From assembly GCF_013128195.2 (NCBI RefSeq), contig NZ_CP053452.2:1364001-1428000 (forward strand): a stretch of DNA of 64,000 nucleotides. Reading direction: 5' to 3'. The position numbers and the translations under genes were made by a program. The DNA comes from Frigoriglobus tundricola. GTDB taxonomy: Bacteria > Planctomycetota > Planctomycetia > Gemmatales > Gemmataceae. Shown in pieces: positions 10,837 to 19,799 of the stretch (positions within the stretch are counted from its first letter, which is position 1; every line of letters starts with the position of its first letter). The notes beneath the pieces were generated by a model. It made no database searches, was not told where the DNA came from, and was given only the letters and a program-made list of their open reading frames with translations.

Positions 10837-11556
10837 ATGCGCCGGGAGTATCACCGCTGGTGGAGCCCGTCCCTCCACCGCGACATGGAACTGCTCGAGT
10901 TCGGGCACGGCGGCGCGCGGGCGATCGCGTTCCCCACGTCGGGCGGCCGGTTCTTCGAGTGGGAGAACCGCGGCCTGGTCCGCGCGCTGGGGCACGCGCT
11001 CGAAAACGGCTGGCTGCACCTCGTGTGCGTGGACGCCGTGGACCGGGAGAGCTGGTACGCGTACCGCCAGCACCCCGGCGCGCGGGCGTGGCGCCACGAG
11101 CAGTACACGAACTACGTGATGAACGAGGTGCTCCCGTGGGCGCGCTGGCGCAACGGGCACCCGTACACCATCTTCACCGGCGCGAGCTTCGGCGCGTTCC
11201 ACGCCCTCTCGATGGGCCTGCGGTACCCGGACCGGGTGAACCGCATCCTGAGCATGAGCGGGCTGGCCGACATCAAGATGTTCCTCGACGGCTACTACAA
11301 CGAGACGGTCTACCTCCAGAACCCGGTGGACTTCATCCCCAACGAGCACGACGCCGGGCGCCTGGACCGGCTCCGCGCGCTGGACATCGTCCTCGCGGTC
11401 GGCAACGGCGACCGGCTCGTCCACCAGAACCGCGAGCTGTCCGGCAAGCTGTGGGCCAAGGGCATCGGCAACGCGCTGCGCGAGTGGGACGGGTTCGCCC
11501 ACGACTGGCCCGTGTGGCACGACATGGTGAACCGGTACATCGGCGGACACGATTAG
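10837..11556 (+). CDS. esterase-like alpha/beta hydrolase
   Basis: A 239-residue protein with the nucleophile elbow FTGASFGAFHAL (GxSxG, Ser near residue 127) and a late His in GFAHDWPVWHDM that fits the catalytic His. It resembles the putative esterase family linked to ATP-grasp peptide-ligase clusters. No signal peptide is visible, so it should be cytoplasmic. It heads a plus-strand run of four genes with two ATP-grasp enzymes and a GCS2-type ligase; in that setting it could hydrolyse or release an ester or peptide product. That role is an inference from neighbourhood. Confidence 0.75.
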   Translation: MRREYHRWWSPSLHRDMELLEFGHGGARAIAFPTSGGRFFEWENRGLVRALGHALENGWLHLVCVDAVDRESWYAYRQHPGARAWRHEQYTNYVMNEVLPWARWRNGHPYTIFTGASFGAFHALSMGLRYPDRVNRILSMSGLADIKMFLDGYYNETVYLQNPVDFIPNEHDAGRLDRLRALDIVLAVGNGDRLVHQNRELSGKLWAKGIGNALREWDGFAHDWPVWHDMVNRYIGGHD

Positions 11557-11651
11557 CAGCGGGCAGTGAGCAGTCAGACAAGAACTGGCGATCGATTCCG
11601 CCTACCCACAGTCCACTGTCCACCGCACACCGCACACTGAGGGCGAAGCCC

Positions 11652-12569
11652 GTGAAGAAGGTCGGAGTCATCGTCGGGCGCGAGTGGTCGTTCCCGCCGC
11701 GGTTCATCGACGAGGTGAACGGGCGCAACGCGGGCGTCGTCGCGGAGTTCGCCAAGCTGGGCGGCACCCGCATGGACGAGGCGGTCCCCTACGCGGTGCT
11801 GGTGGACCGGATCTCGCACGAGGTGCCGTACTACCGCAGCTACCTCAAGCACGCCGTCCTCGAGGGCGTGACCGTCATCAACAACCCGTTCATGTGGACG
11901 GCGGACGACAAGTTCTTCGGCGCGTCGCTGTGCCAGAAGCTCGGCCTCGCGCACCCCAAGACGGTCGCGCTGCCGAACAAGGACTACGTGCCGGGCATCG
12001 TGAAGACGGAGAGCCTCCGCAACCTCGAGTACCCGATCAACTGGCAGGCGATCCTCGACTACGTCGGGCTGCCGTGCATCCTCAAGGACGCCCACGGCGG
12101 CGGCTGGCGCGGCGTGTACGTGTGCCACAGCGTCGAGGAGCTGATCCGCTACTACGACGGCTCCGGGCTGCTCACGATGATCGCCCAGGAGTTCATCAAG
12201 TGGGACCGGTACGTGCGGTGCATGTGCTTGGGCCGGAACCTGGTGCTGCCGATGCCCTACGACACCAACAACCGCCGGTACGTCCCGGACCCGAACTACC
12301 TCACGCCCGCGCTGACCGAGCGGGTGATCGCGGACTCGCTCAAGCTGGTGGGCGCCCTCGGCTACGACATGAACACGGTCGAGTGGGCGATCAAGGACGG
12401 GGTGCCCTACGCCATCGATTTCATGAACCCGGCCCCGGACATGGACGTGAACTCGCTCACGCCGGAATATTTCGAGTGGGTCGTCAAGCACATGGCCGAT
12501 CTGGTGATCGACCGCGCGCTGAACCCCGCGCCGCAACTCACCGAGTTGAAATGGAGTAAGCTGTTCTGA
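11652..12569 (+). CDS. ATP-grasp domain protein (RimK-like)
   Basis: From GTG 11652 (GAGGGC ribosome site) the protein has 305 residues. The N-terminal part KKVGVIVGREWSFP is a Rossmann-like pre-ATP-grasp segment. The ATP-grasp core follows with LPCILKDAHGGGWRGV (Lys plus Gly-rich loop), MIAQEFIKWDRYVR and the metal-binding end YAIDFMNPAPDMD. Such enzymes join a carboxylate to an amine using ATP. The frame is open far upstream to 10452, but that part overlaps the esterase and is not coding. The spacer before it contains CAGTGAGCAGTC-type word repeats. Confidence 0.82.
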   Translation: MKKVGVIVGREWSFPPRFIDEVNGRNAGVVAEFAKLGGTRMDEAVPYAVLVDRISHEVPYYRSYLKHAVLEGVTVINNPFMWTADDKFFGASLCQKLGLAHPKTVALPNKDYVPGIVKTESLRNLEYPINWQAILDYVGLPCILKDAHGGGWRGVYVCHSVEELIRYYDGSGLLTMIAQEFIKWDRYVRCMCLGRNLVLPMPYDTNNRRYVPDPNYLTPALTERVIADSLKLVGALGYDMNTVEWAIKDGVPYAIDFMNPAPDMDVNSLTPEYFEWVVKHMADLVIDRALNPAPQLTELKWSKLF

Positions 12570-12667
12570 AAGTAGGCGCCCCGCCCCGCGCGTCGCGCCC
12601 GCCCATTTGGAGTCGGCGGCTCGCGTTACCCGCGGAGCGGGTGACCTACTTTCCAGGAGCGCTCCTC

Positions 12668-14020
12668 ATGTCCGACCCCGTCTCGTGTTACCACGACCTG
12701 CTCGCGGCCGGCGGCACGCTGGCCGCGGACTCGCAGGCCGCTCTGGACCGCGCGCAGCAGCTCCGCGGGCTGCACTTCGGCACGCGGCCGGTGTGCACCG
12801 TGCTCCGCCCGCGGTTCCTCACGCCGGCCCAGTACCGCCTCCTGCACGACGCGGTGAAGGCGCTCCTGCCCGCGTTCCACGCGCTGTACGGCCGCGCGCT
12901 CGCCGACGCGACCTTCCGGCGGCAGTTCCGGATGCTCGACTGGGAGGAGGAGCTGCTGTCGGTCGATCCGGGCTTCCCCGACCCCAGCCCGACCAGCCGG
13001 TTCGACACGTTCTTCGCGGCCGACGACGAGCTGTTCTTCACCGAGTTCAACACGGAGACCCCCGCCGGGGCCGGGTACTCCGACGCGCTCGCCGAGATCT
13101 TCTACGGCCTGCCGGTGTTCCAGGAGTTCCAGCGCCGGTTCCGCGTGTTCCCCATCCCGGCGAGGCCCGGCGTGCTGCACGCCCTCACCGACTCGTTCAA
13201 GCAGTGGCAGGGGAACACGTCCGACGCGCCCCGGGTCGCGATCCTCGACTGGCGCGAGGTGCCCACGTTCAGCGAGTTCGTCCTCTTCTACGACTACTTC
13301 CGGGCGATGGGCATCGAGGCGCGGATCGTGGACCCCCGCGAGGTGGAGTACCGCGACGGCAAGCTGATGGCCGGCGACTACCACATCACCCTCATCTACA
13401 AGCGGGTGCTGATCAGCGAGCTGATCGAGCGCGGGGGGATCGACCACCCCGTCGTGCGGGCCGTGCGCGACCACGCGGTCTGCATGGTCAACTCGTTCCG
13501 GTGCAAGATCCTGTTCAAGAAGGCGTCGCTCGCGGCGCTCTCCGACGAGCGCAACGCGGCCATGTTCAGCCCGGACCAGCGGGCCGCGATCGCGCGGCAC
13601 GTCCCCTGGACCCGGGTGATGGAGCCGCGGACGACGGTCATCGACGGGGCCGCGATCGACCTGGTGCCGTGGGCGTCGCAGAACAAGGACCGGCTGGTGC
13701 TGAAGCCGAACGACGACTACGGCGGCAAGGGGATTGTTCTGGGCTGGACCGTGGACCAGCGGGCCTGGGACGACGCGGTCCAGACCGCGCTCGCGCTGCC
13801 GTACGTGGTGCAGCAGAAGGTCCGGCTGCCGCGCGAGGCGTTCCCGAGCTTCGAGGGCCACTCGCTCCAGGTGCTCGACCGGATGCTGGACACGAACCCG
13901 TACGTCGCGTTCGGGGCGTTCATGCACGGGTGCCTCACGCGCATCTCCACCGAGGCGCTGGTGAACGTGACCGCCGGCGGCGGCTCGACCGTCCCGACGT
14001 TCCTCGTCGAGCCGCGCTAA
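12668..14020 (+). CDS. circularly permuted ATP-grasp protein (glutathionylspermidine synthase-like)
   Basis: The protein (450 residues from ATG 12668, with AGGAG ten bases upstream) carries motifs of permuted ATP-grasp enzymes: FFTEFNTETPAGAGYSD early, HITLIYKRVL in the middle, and LVLKPNDDYGGKGIVLGW followed by YVVQQKVRLP late. The acidic residues around FNTE and the Lys in LKPNDDYGGKG fit ATP and magnesium binding. It probably forms an amide bond in the same product as its ATP-grasp and GCS2 neighbours. The substrate cannot be read from sequence. Confidence 0.8.
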   Translation: MSDPVSCYHDLLAAGGTLAADSQAALDRAQQLRGLHFGTRPVCTVLRPRFLTPAQYRLLHDAVKALLPAFHALYGRALADATFRRQFRMLDWEEELLSVDPGFPDPSPTSRFDTFFAADDELFFTEFNTETPAGAGYSDALAEIFYGLPVFQEFQRRFRVFPIPARPGVLHALTDSFKQWQGNTSDAPRVAILDWREVPTFSEFVLFYDYFRAMGIEARIVDPREVEYRDGKLMAGDYHITLIYKRVLISELIERGGIDHPVVRAVRDHAVCMVNSFRCKILFKKASLAALSDERNAAMFSPDQRAAIARHVPWTRVMEPRTTVIDGAAIDLVPWASQNKDRLVLKPNDDYGGKGIVLGWTVDQRAWDDAVQTALALPYVVQQKVRLPREAFPSFEGHSLQVLDRMLDTNPYVAFGAFMHGCLTRISTEALVNVTAGGGSTVPTFLVEPR

Positions 14021-14042
14021 CGCGAAGTTCCAAGTTCCAAAT

Positions 14043-14094
14043 TTCCGCGTTCCAAGTTACAACACAGAAACCTCTCAAAACTTGGAACGCGGAA
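14043..14094. repeat. 16-bp inverted repeat of the word TTCCAAGTT
   Basis: Bases 14043-14058 pair exactly with 14079-14094 around a 20-base loop. The spacer is made of shuffled copies of AAGTTCCAAGTTCC and its complement. It lies between the permuted ATP-grasp gene and the GCS2 gene. Confidence 0.55.
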
Positions 14095-14114
14095 CTTGCA
14101 ACTCCGGAACGACT

Positions 14115-15224
14115 ATGAAGGCTCCGTCGCTGACGCTCGGCATCGAGGAGGAGTACCAGATCATCGACCCGGCGACCGGGGAGCTGAAGTCGTACATCAC
14201 GCAGATCCTGGAAGAGGGCAAGCTGGTCCTGAAGGAGCAGATCAAGGCCGAGCTGCACCAGTCGATGGTCGAGGTGGGGACCGAGGTGTGCCGGACGCCG
14301 GCCGACGCCCGGGCCGAGCTGGTGAAGCTGCGGCGGAGCATCACCGACCTCGCCGGCCGGCACGGGCTGGTCATCGCCGCGGCCGGGACGCACCCGTTCT
14401 CGAACTGGGAGCAGCAGGAGATCACCCCGTTCGAGCGGTACCTGGGCGTGCAGAACGACATGCAGGACCTCGCCCGCCAGCTGCTCATCTTCGGCACGCA
14501 CGTGCACATCGGGATCGAGGACCCCGACTTCCTCATCGACGCCATGAACGTGGCCCGGTACTTCGTCCCCCACGTCCTGTGCCTCAGCACGTCGTCGCCG
14601 TTCTGGACCGGGCGGAACACCGGGCTCAAGTCGTACCGGTCGATCATCTTCCGCCACTTCCCGCGCTCCGGCATCCCGCCGTTCTTCAGCAACTGGAGCG
14701 AGTACAGCGGCATGGTGGACACCATGACGCGAACCGGGTGCATCCCGGACGGGTCCAAGATCTGGTACGACGTGCGCCCGAACCACCGCTACCCGACGCT
14801 CGAGTTCCGCATCTGCGACGTCTGCACGAAGGTGGAGGAGGCGGTGTGCATCGCCGCCATCTTCCAGGCGATCATCGCGAAGCTGTGGAAGCTCCGCCGC
14901 GACAACATGACGTTCCGGGTGTACCCGACCGAACTCATTGAGGAGAACAAGTGGCGGGCGGTGCGGTACGGCCTCGACGGCAAGCTGCTCGACCTGGGCA
15001 AGCAAAAGGAGGTCCCGGTCCGCGAGCTGATCCACGAGATGATCGACTGGTTCCTGCGCGACGTGATCGACGAACTCGGCACCCGCACCGAGATCGAGTA
15101 CGCGTATAAAATCCTCGAGGGCGGCTCCAGCGCCGACCGCCAACTGAAAACGTTCCACCACACCGGCACCACCCGCGCCGTGGTCGATCAGTTGGTCCGG
15201 GAGACGCAGGAAGGCGTGCAATAG
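14115..15224 (+). CDS. carboxylate-amine ligase, GCS2 / YbdK family
   Basis: The 369-residue product starts with TLGIEEEYQIID, the signature of glutamate-cysteine ligase type 2 enzymes, and contains LLIFGTHVHIGIED and PTLEFRICDVCTKVEE, both diagnostic. I start at ATG 14115; an upstream GTG-extended frame adds eleven residues from the repeat spacer. Family members couple glutamate (or another acid) to an amine through an acyl-phosphate. It closes the esterase, ATP-grasp, permuted ATP-grasp, GCS2 cluster. True glutathione synthesis would need a partner that is not evident. Confidence 0.86.
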   Translation: MKAPSLTLGIEEEYQIIDPATGELKSYITQILEEGKLVLKEQIKAELHQSMVEVGTEVCRTPADARAELVKLRRSITDLAGRHGLVIAAAGTHPFSNWEQQEITPFERYLGVQNDMQDLARQLLIFGTHVHIGIEDPDFLIDAMNVARYFVPHVLCLSTSSPFWTGRNTGLKSYRSIIFRHFPRSGIPPFFSNWSEYSGMVDTMTRTGCIPDGSKIWYDVRPNHRYPTLEFRICDVCTKVEEAVCIAAIFQAIIAKLWKLRRDNMTFRVYPTELIEENKWRAVRYGLDGKLLDLGKQKEVPVRELIHEMIDWFLRDVIDELGTRTEIEYAYKILEGGSSADRQLKTFHHTGTTRAVVDQLVRETQEGVQ

Positions 15225-15230
15225 TCGAAG

Positions 15231-15308
15231 GTCGTAAAGTCGCAAGTCGTTAAGTCGAAGACTTCGACGCGCGGGTGTCTTCGACTTTACGACTTGCGAC
15301 TTTACGAC
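15231..15308. repeat. 32-bp near-perfect inverted repeat of AAGTCG words
   Basis: Bases 15231-15262 pair with 15277-15308 with a single mismatch. Each arm repeats GTCGTAAAGTCGCAAGTCG. The position just past the GCS2 stop would suit a terminator, but there is no T-run. Confidence 0.6.
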
Positions 15309-15322
15309 CCGGGACTTCAGAA

Positions 15323-15754
15323 ATGAACACCTTTGAGCGCGACGGCATCTCGTTCCGCTACCCGCTTGACTGGCGGGCGGAGACCGAGGAGGACGCGGAC
15401 GGCGGGTGGAGCGTGACCGTGTCCAGCCCGGACACCGCGTTCTTCCTGGCGTCGCTCCAGCCGGAAGCGTCGGACGCGGGCGACCTCGCCGATCAGGCGC
15501 TGGACTCGCTCAAAGAGGTGTACTCGGAACTTGATTTCGAGAACGTGACGGAAACCATCTGCGGGCTGCCGGCGGTCGGGAGCAACGCCGACTTCCTCAC
15601 CGCGGACACGGCCGTGATCTGCCGCGTCCGCGGCATCGACACTTTCGCCGGCCCGCTGCTGCTGCTCGCCCAGGTGAGCGAGTTCGACCGCGAGCGGAAC
15701 GACCCGGTGCTGCGGGCGATTGTGAAATCGCTCGACGTGGACACGGACCGGTAA
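15323..15754 (+). CDS. conserved hypothetical protein, about 143 residues
   Basis: I do not recognise a named family with confidence. The start MNTFERDGISFRYPLDW followed by a beta-rich pattern (GGWSVTVSSPDTAFFLASL, DFENVTETICGLPAVG) resembles the small PsbP/DUF1795-like fold that tests or binds a ligand. It has no signal peptide. The ATG at 15323 is chosen because the upstream part of the frame lies in the word-repeat hairpin. It is 21 bases from the next gene, so the two may be co-transcribed. Confidence 0.65.
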   Translation: MNTFERDGISFRYPLDWRAETEEDADGGWSVTVSSPDTAFFLASLQPEASDAGDLADQALDSLKEVYSELDFENVTETICGLPAVGSNADFLTADTAVICRVRGIDTFAGPLLLLAQVSEFDRERNDPVLRAIVKSLDVDTDR

Positions 15755-15775
15755 CGAACACCTACGAGCGCGCAT

Positions 15776-17308
15776 ATGCGGATCTTTGTGATCGCGGCGT
15801 GGTGCTTGGCGCTCGGCGGGGCGGCCACCGGTGCCGACACCAAATCGTTCCCGGTTGCGCGGGTGCTCGAAGTCGATTCGGGTCACTCGACCTCCTTTGC
15901 CTTCTCCCCGAACGGGCGGGTGCTCGCTGTCGTGGACGGGGTCTGTGTTCGGTTCTGGAACCCGCGGTCGGGAAAAGAAGTGGCCGCACCCTGGAAACTC
16001 GAAACCGATCCCCAGATCATCGGCATTGCCCTTTTCCTGGCGTTCGTGGATGACAAGACGATCGCCATGAGCCGCAATCGCGACGACATCACTTTGCGGG
16101 AGTACCCCTCCGGGCGCCAGGTCCACTCGATCCGTTTCGACCACCCCGTGAGTTCGGACTGCTGGGTCGTCGCGCCGGGCCTGCTCGCCTGTGCCGCGAT
16201 GCACAACAACAAGTACGACGTCTCGCTTCTGACGGGGCCGAAGTGGGAGGCGTCCTGGCGCGTGGTGCTCGATCGCGAGTCCCCTCAATCACTCGCGTTT
16301 TCACCCGACCGGAGCGAACTGGCGGTCGGTATGAAAGAGGGACCGTTGCGGGTCTATTCTGTCAAAGACGGCAAGCCGCTCCGCACAGCGGCGCGGGAAA
16401 AATTCCCCGTCGAGGACGTGCACAAGATCGTTTACTCTCCGGATGGGCTCGAGTTCGCCTTCCGGCCCGCCGTGCACCTCCGCTCCGGCCCGTGCGAGGG
16501 GCTCGCGCTTCTCGACGCGAACTTCACGGCACTGCGGGTCATTCCCTGGGGCGGACCGGGTGGTAGGGGCTACGACCCCGTCGACTGCCAGTTCAGTGCC
16601 GACGGGAAGACGCTGATCGTTCCGTGCCGCTCGAACACGGTCCGGCTGTACGAGCGACAAACCGGCAAGCTCCGCCACATCGGCATGGTCCCGGCGCAAT
16701 GGCACCGGTTCGCCGTATCACCCGACGGCAAACTGTTCGTGGCCGGGAATTCGCGCAAGATGGCCGTGGTGGACTGGCGCGCCGCGGCCCCGGACACGGG
16801 GCTCGCGGGGGACCCCACGACCCTCTGGGCCGATCTCGCTTCGCCCGACAGCGCGAAGGGATATCGGGCGGTCGCGGCGCTCGGCGCGCGGCCGGCGGAC
16901 GCGGTGAAACTCATTGGCGACAATCTCAAACCGGCCGCGGTTCCCGCAGCCGCCACGGTGAACGCATTGGTGGCTGACCTGGCAGCGGACGACTTCGCGA
17001 CGCGCGAGGCGGCCCAGAAGGAACTCGCGAAACTTCTCGAAGCGGTCGAGCCCGAACTCCGGGCCGCGGTCAAAAGTGACGCGCCCGAGCGCCGCGCGCG
17101 GGCGCGAGAACTCCTCAAAGTCCTCGCACGCGGCGACCACCCGGACCGCCTTCGCGCCCTCCGGGCCGTCGAAGTGCTGGAATACATCGACACGCCGGCC
17201 GCGCGGGACGTTCTGAAAGCGCTGGCGGCCGGGGCGGCGGGCGCGTCGCTGACGCGGGATGCGGCAGCCGCGCTCACCCGATTGCACGCCCTCGACCCGA
17301 AGCCGTGA
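15776..17308 (+). CDS. secreted WD40-type repeat protein with C-terminal helical repeats
   Basis: Residues 1-20 (MRIFVIAAWCLALGGAATGA) form a signal peptide ending at a typical AxA-like site. Residues 30-340 contain beta-propeller blades with repeated FSPNGRVLAVVDG, FSPDRSELAVGMK and SADGKTLIVPC cores. The last 170 residues (NALVADLAADDFATREAAQKEL onward in pieces) are Ala-rich helices like HEAT repeats, a combination common in planctomycetes. It is probably exported and binds other proteins. No catalytic motif is seen. It precedes the nicotinate phosphoribosyltransferase gene by 21 bases. Confidence 0.75.
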   Translation: MRIFVIAAWCLALGGAATGADTKSFPVARVLEVDSGHSTSFAFSPNGRVLAVVDGVCVRFWNPRSGKEVAAPWKLETDPQIIGIALFLAFVDDKTIAMSRNRDDITLREYPSGRQVHSIRFDHPVSSDCWVVAPGLLACAAMHNNKYDVSLLTGPKWEASWRVVLDRESPQSLAFSPDRSELAVGMKEGPLRVYSVKDGKPLRTAAREKFPVEDVHKIVYSPDGLEFAFRPAVHLRSGPCEGLALLDANFTALRVIPWGGPGGRGYDPVDCQFSADGKTLIVPCRSNTVRLYERQTGKLRHIGMVPAQWHRFAVSPDGKLFVAGNSRKMAVVDWRAAAPDTGLAGDPTTLWADLASPDSAKGYRAVAALGARPADAVKLIGDNLKPAAVPAAATVNALVADLAADDFATREAAQKELAKLLEAVEPELRAAVKSDAPERRARARELLKVLARGDHPDRLRALRAVEVLEYIDTPAARDVLKALAAGAAGASLTRDAAAALTRLHALDPKP

Positions 17309-17329
17309 GACCCGCACGGGAGCCCGCCC

Positions 17330-18811
17330 ATGCCCACCGACCCGTTCGCGGCCAAGCGCCACGCGATGCGCGAGGAGTTCTTCGCGAAGCTGTTCCTGCT
17401 CGGCGGGTGGCTCGGCGGCACCGACACGTACAAGCGCACCATGTGGGCCGCGGTGCCGGAGATCGCCCTCCAGCGCGCCGCGTACACGCTCACGTTCCGC
17501 AAGGGGCTGCCCGAGGTCGGCGCGAACGACCGGCTCGTCATGGCCGGGCACGAGGCCGTGCTCGCGCAGTGGTTCCACCGCCCGCTCAAGCGGAGCGACA
17601 TCGAACTGTCGCGCGAGTGGTACTCCGCCCACTCTGCCACAAAAGCGTTTCCGAACGAACTGTGGGACGCCGTCCTCGCGCGGCCCGGCGACGACCTCAC
17701 ACTCCCCGTAGATGTCTGGGGCTTTCCCGGCGGGCAGACGTTCCGCGCCGGGGTCCCGTGCCTCACATTTGAGGGGGCCGGCGGGCTCGTCTCGTACCTC
17801 GAACCCGCGATGTGCCGGTACTTCGCACCGGTGATCCAGGCGACGAAAGCCCGGCTCATGCGCGAGGCCACGCCCCGCGATGCGGAATTCGGTCTGCGGT
17901 CCGCGCCGGTCGAAGTGTGCAACCTGATCCTGTTGCTCGCGCGCTTCGTGGGCGGGGCCGGGACCGCGGCCGGCGCCCAGCTCACGTCGAACGACACCGC
18001 CGAGTTCGTGTGGCCGGACCTGTTCAAATCGATCGGCACCATCGGCCACGAGATGATGTGCGCGGCGCAGTCGTTCGACAAGACGCTCGCCGCGGCCGAG
18101 TTCGAGATGATGGACCGGTTCGTCTCGAAGATGGGCACCGCGTCGCTCCTGTGCGACCTAGTGGACGCCGAGACCGTCGGCCTGGAGAACGCGCTCCGGG
18201 TGATCCGCGCGCACCCGGAGACCGACCGCGTGGGCGTGCGGGTCGACAGCGGCGACATCGCCGCGCAGTGCGTGCTGTACTTCCAGCGGATGAAGCACCT
18301 CGGCATCCCGCCGCGGGTGATCGTGTTCGAGGACGAGGTCACGCCCGACGGCGTGCGCCGCGTCTACGAAGTGTTCCGCCAACAGACCGGCACCGAGCCG
18401 ACGGTGCTGTTCCCCGGGGCCGGCGGGTACTGGTGGAAGCTGGTTCACCGCGACACGGTGAGCGCCGCGTTCAAGCGCACCGCGACCGAGGACCGGCCGA
18501 ACGTGAAGTTCTCCAATTCGCCGGGCAAGGAGACCGTTCCCGGCTACATCCGCGTTTACGGCCGGGACGACACACTCATCGTCGCGGACAAATCGGAGCG
18601 CATCGACGGCGAACCGCTGTTCGTGAAACTGGTCGATCAGGGCCGCGTTGTGTACGCGGAGGACTTCCGCACGCAGGCGGCGCGGGCCGAACAGACGTGG
18701 GGCGGGTACGACCGGTGGGAGCCGTCGCCGCTGGTGGCCGAACACCTCGCCCGCTTCCACGCGATGCGCACGGCGGAGGTGGCGGCGGCGCGGGAGCGGC
18801 TCCGGGCGTGA
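17330..18811 (+). CDS. pncB: nicotinate phosphoribosyltransferase family protein
   Basis: The 493-residue protein has family features: an N-terminal YKRTMWAAVPE segment, DVWGFPGGQTFRAGVPCLTFEG in the second beta domain, and the barrel motifs VRVDSGDIAAQ and IVFEDEVTPDGVRR typical of NAPRT/NAMPT enzymes. It makes nicotinate (or nicotinamide) mononucleotide from the base and PRPP in NAD salvage. A glutamine-dependent NAD synthase follows 2.7 kb downstream on the same strand, which fits. Whether it prefers nicotinate or nicotinamide cannot be decided by eye. Confidence 0.82.
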   Translation: MPTDPFAAKRHAMREEFFAKLFLLGGWLGGTDTYKRTMWAAVPEIALQRAAYTLTFRKGLPEVGANDRLVMAGHEAVLAQWFHRPLKRSDIELSREWYSAHSATKAFPNELWDAVLARPGDDLTLPVDVWGFPGGQTFRAGVPCLTFEGAGGLVSYLEPAMCRYFAPVIQATKARLMREATPRDAEFGLRSAPVEVCNLILLLARFVGGAGTAAGAQLTSNDTAEFVWPDLFKSIGTIGHEMMCAAQSFDKTLAAAEFEMMDRFVSKMGTASLLCDLVDAETVGLENALRVIRAHPETDRVGVRVDSGDIAAQCVLYFQRMKHLGIPPRVIVFEDEVTPDGVRRVYEVFRQQTGTEPTVLFPGAGGYWWKLVHRDTVSAAFKRTATEDRPNVKFSNSPGKETVPGYIRVYGRDDTLIVADKSERIDGEPLFVKLVDQGRVVYAEDFRTQAARAEQTWGGYDRWEPSPLVAEHLARFHAMRTAEVAAARERLRA

Positions 18812-18827
18812 GGCCCGAGGAGGCTGC

Positions 18828-19742
18828 GTGATCGTCATTCGAGCGGCACAGGACATCATCAACGGGGTCGCGTTCAGCCCGGACGGGCGACTGATTGCGG
18901 CGGCGTGCGCCGACGGGTGGCTGAAAGTGTGGGACGCCGCACGGGTCGGTACGGGCGACCCGTTGTGGGTGGACCAGTTTCACGGACTCAGTACGAGCCA
19001 CGTGCAGTTCAGCCCGGACGGGAAGCTCATCTTCGTGTCCGGCAGTCACGGCGCGGGTGTTTGGACGACCGCGACCGGCCCACCAGGCGCCGCGCTGCCC
19101 AGCACCCGGTCCGCGCGGGGGCCGGCGAGTGTGGTCGTCTGTTCACGCGACGGGCAGTTTGTCGCATGGGCCGGCGGCTTTCGTGGAAGCACCAATCGGA
19201 TCGCGGTCGCCCGCATCAAGCCGCGCGGGTTCCACAAGTCGTTCAGCGGGCACGACGACGAGATCGGCATTCTCGCGGCGAGCCCGGACGGGCTGATCTC
19301 CGGCAGCGCGGACCGGAAGATCCGGTTCTGGACCTGGGCCTCCGGCCACCTGTATCACGAATTGTCGCTGCGCGGGTTCGTCCGCACGCTCGCGGTGGCG
19401 CCCGGGGGCGAGTGGCTCGCCGGGTCGTGCGCGAAATCGATCCTGCTGTGGCCGCTCCACCGCTCGACCGGAGTGAAGCACGCGCGGCCGGGCAAGCCGC
19501 GCGAGCTGCGCGGGCACACCAAGAGGGTATCGTGCGTCGAGTTCGCGACCGACGGTGCGACCCTGGTTTCGGCGGGCGACGACGGCACGCTGCGGTTGTG
19601 GGACGTGGCGACCGGCGCCGAGCGGCGCGTCCTCGACCCGGGCCTCGGCGCGCTGCACTGGCTCGCGTTCGCCCCGGACGGCCTCACGCTCGCGTTCACG
19701 AGCGACAAGGGCCACCTCGGCGTGCTCGACCTCGACGGCTGA
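18828..19742 (+). CDS. WD40 repeat protein, copy 1 of a tandem pair
   Basis: It starts at GTG 18828 behind a strong GAGGAGG and has 304 residues. The protein is made only of propeller blades (GVAFSPDGRLIAAACADGWLKVWD, cut here in pieces: HVQFSPDGKLIFVSG, GHTKRVSCVEFATDGATL). There is no signal peptide. Its C-terminus APDGLTLAFTS..GHLGVLDLDG is almost identical to that of the next gene, showing a tandem duplication. It probably acts as a cytoplasmic scaffold; the partner is unknown. Confidence 0.8.
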   Translation: MIVIRAAQDIINGVAFSPDGRLIAAACADGWLKVWDAARVGTGDPLWVDQFHGLSTSHVQFSPDGKLIFVSGSHGAGVWTTATGPPGAALPSTRSARGPASVVVCSRDGQFVAWAGGFRGSTNRIAVARIKPRGFHKSFSGHDDEIGILAASPDGLISGSADRKIRFWTWASGHLYHELSLRGFVRTLAVAPGGEWLAGSCAKSILLWPLHRSTGVKHARPGKPRELRGHTKRVSCVEFATDGATLVSAGDDGTLRLWDVATGAERRVLDPGLGALHWLAFAPDGLTLAFTSDKGHLGVLDLDG

Positions 19743-19799
19743 CCCCATCCGCCGCGCCGGTAGAATGCCGCGGTCGCCCCCCGCCCTTTCGGACGCCCC

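Noticed and set aside
10452-11651. Long N-terminal extension of the ATP-grasp frame
   Set aside because: It overlaps the esterase in another frame and has shuffled Arg/Pro/Ala composition; GTG 11652 has a ribosome site and begins the family.
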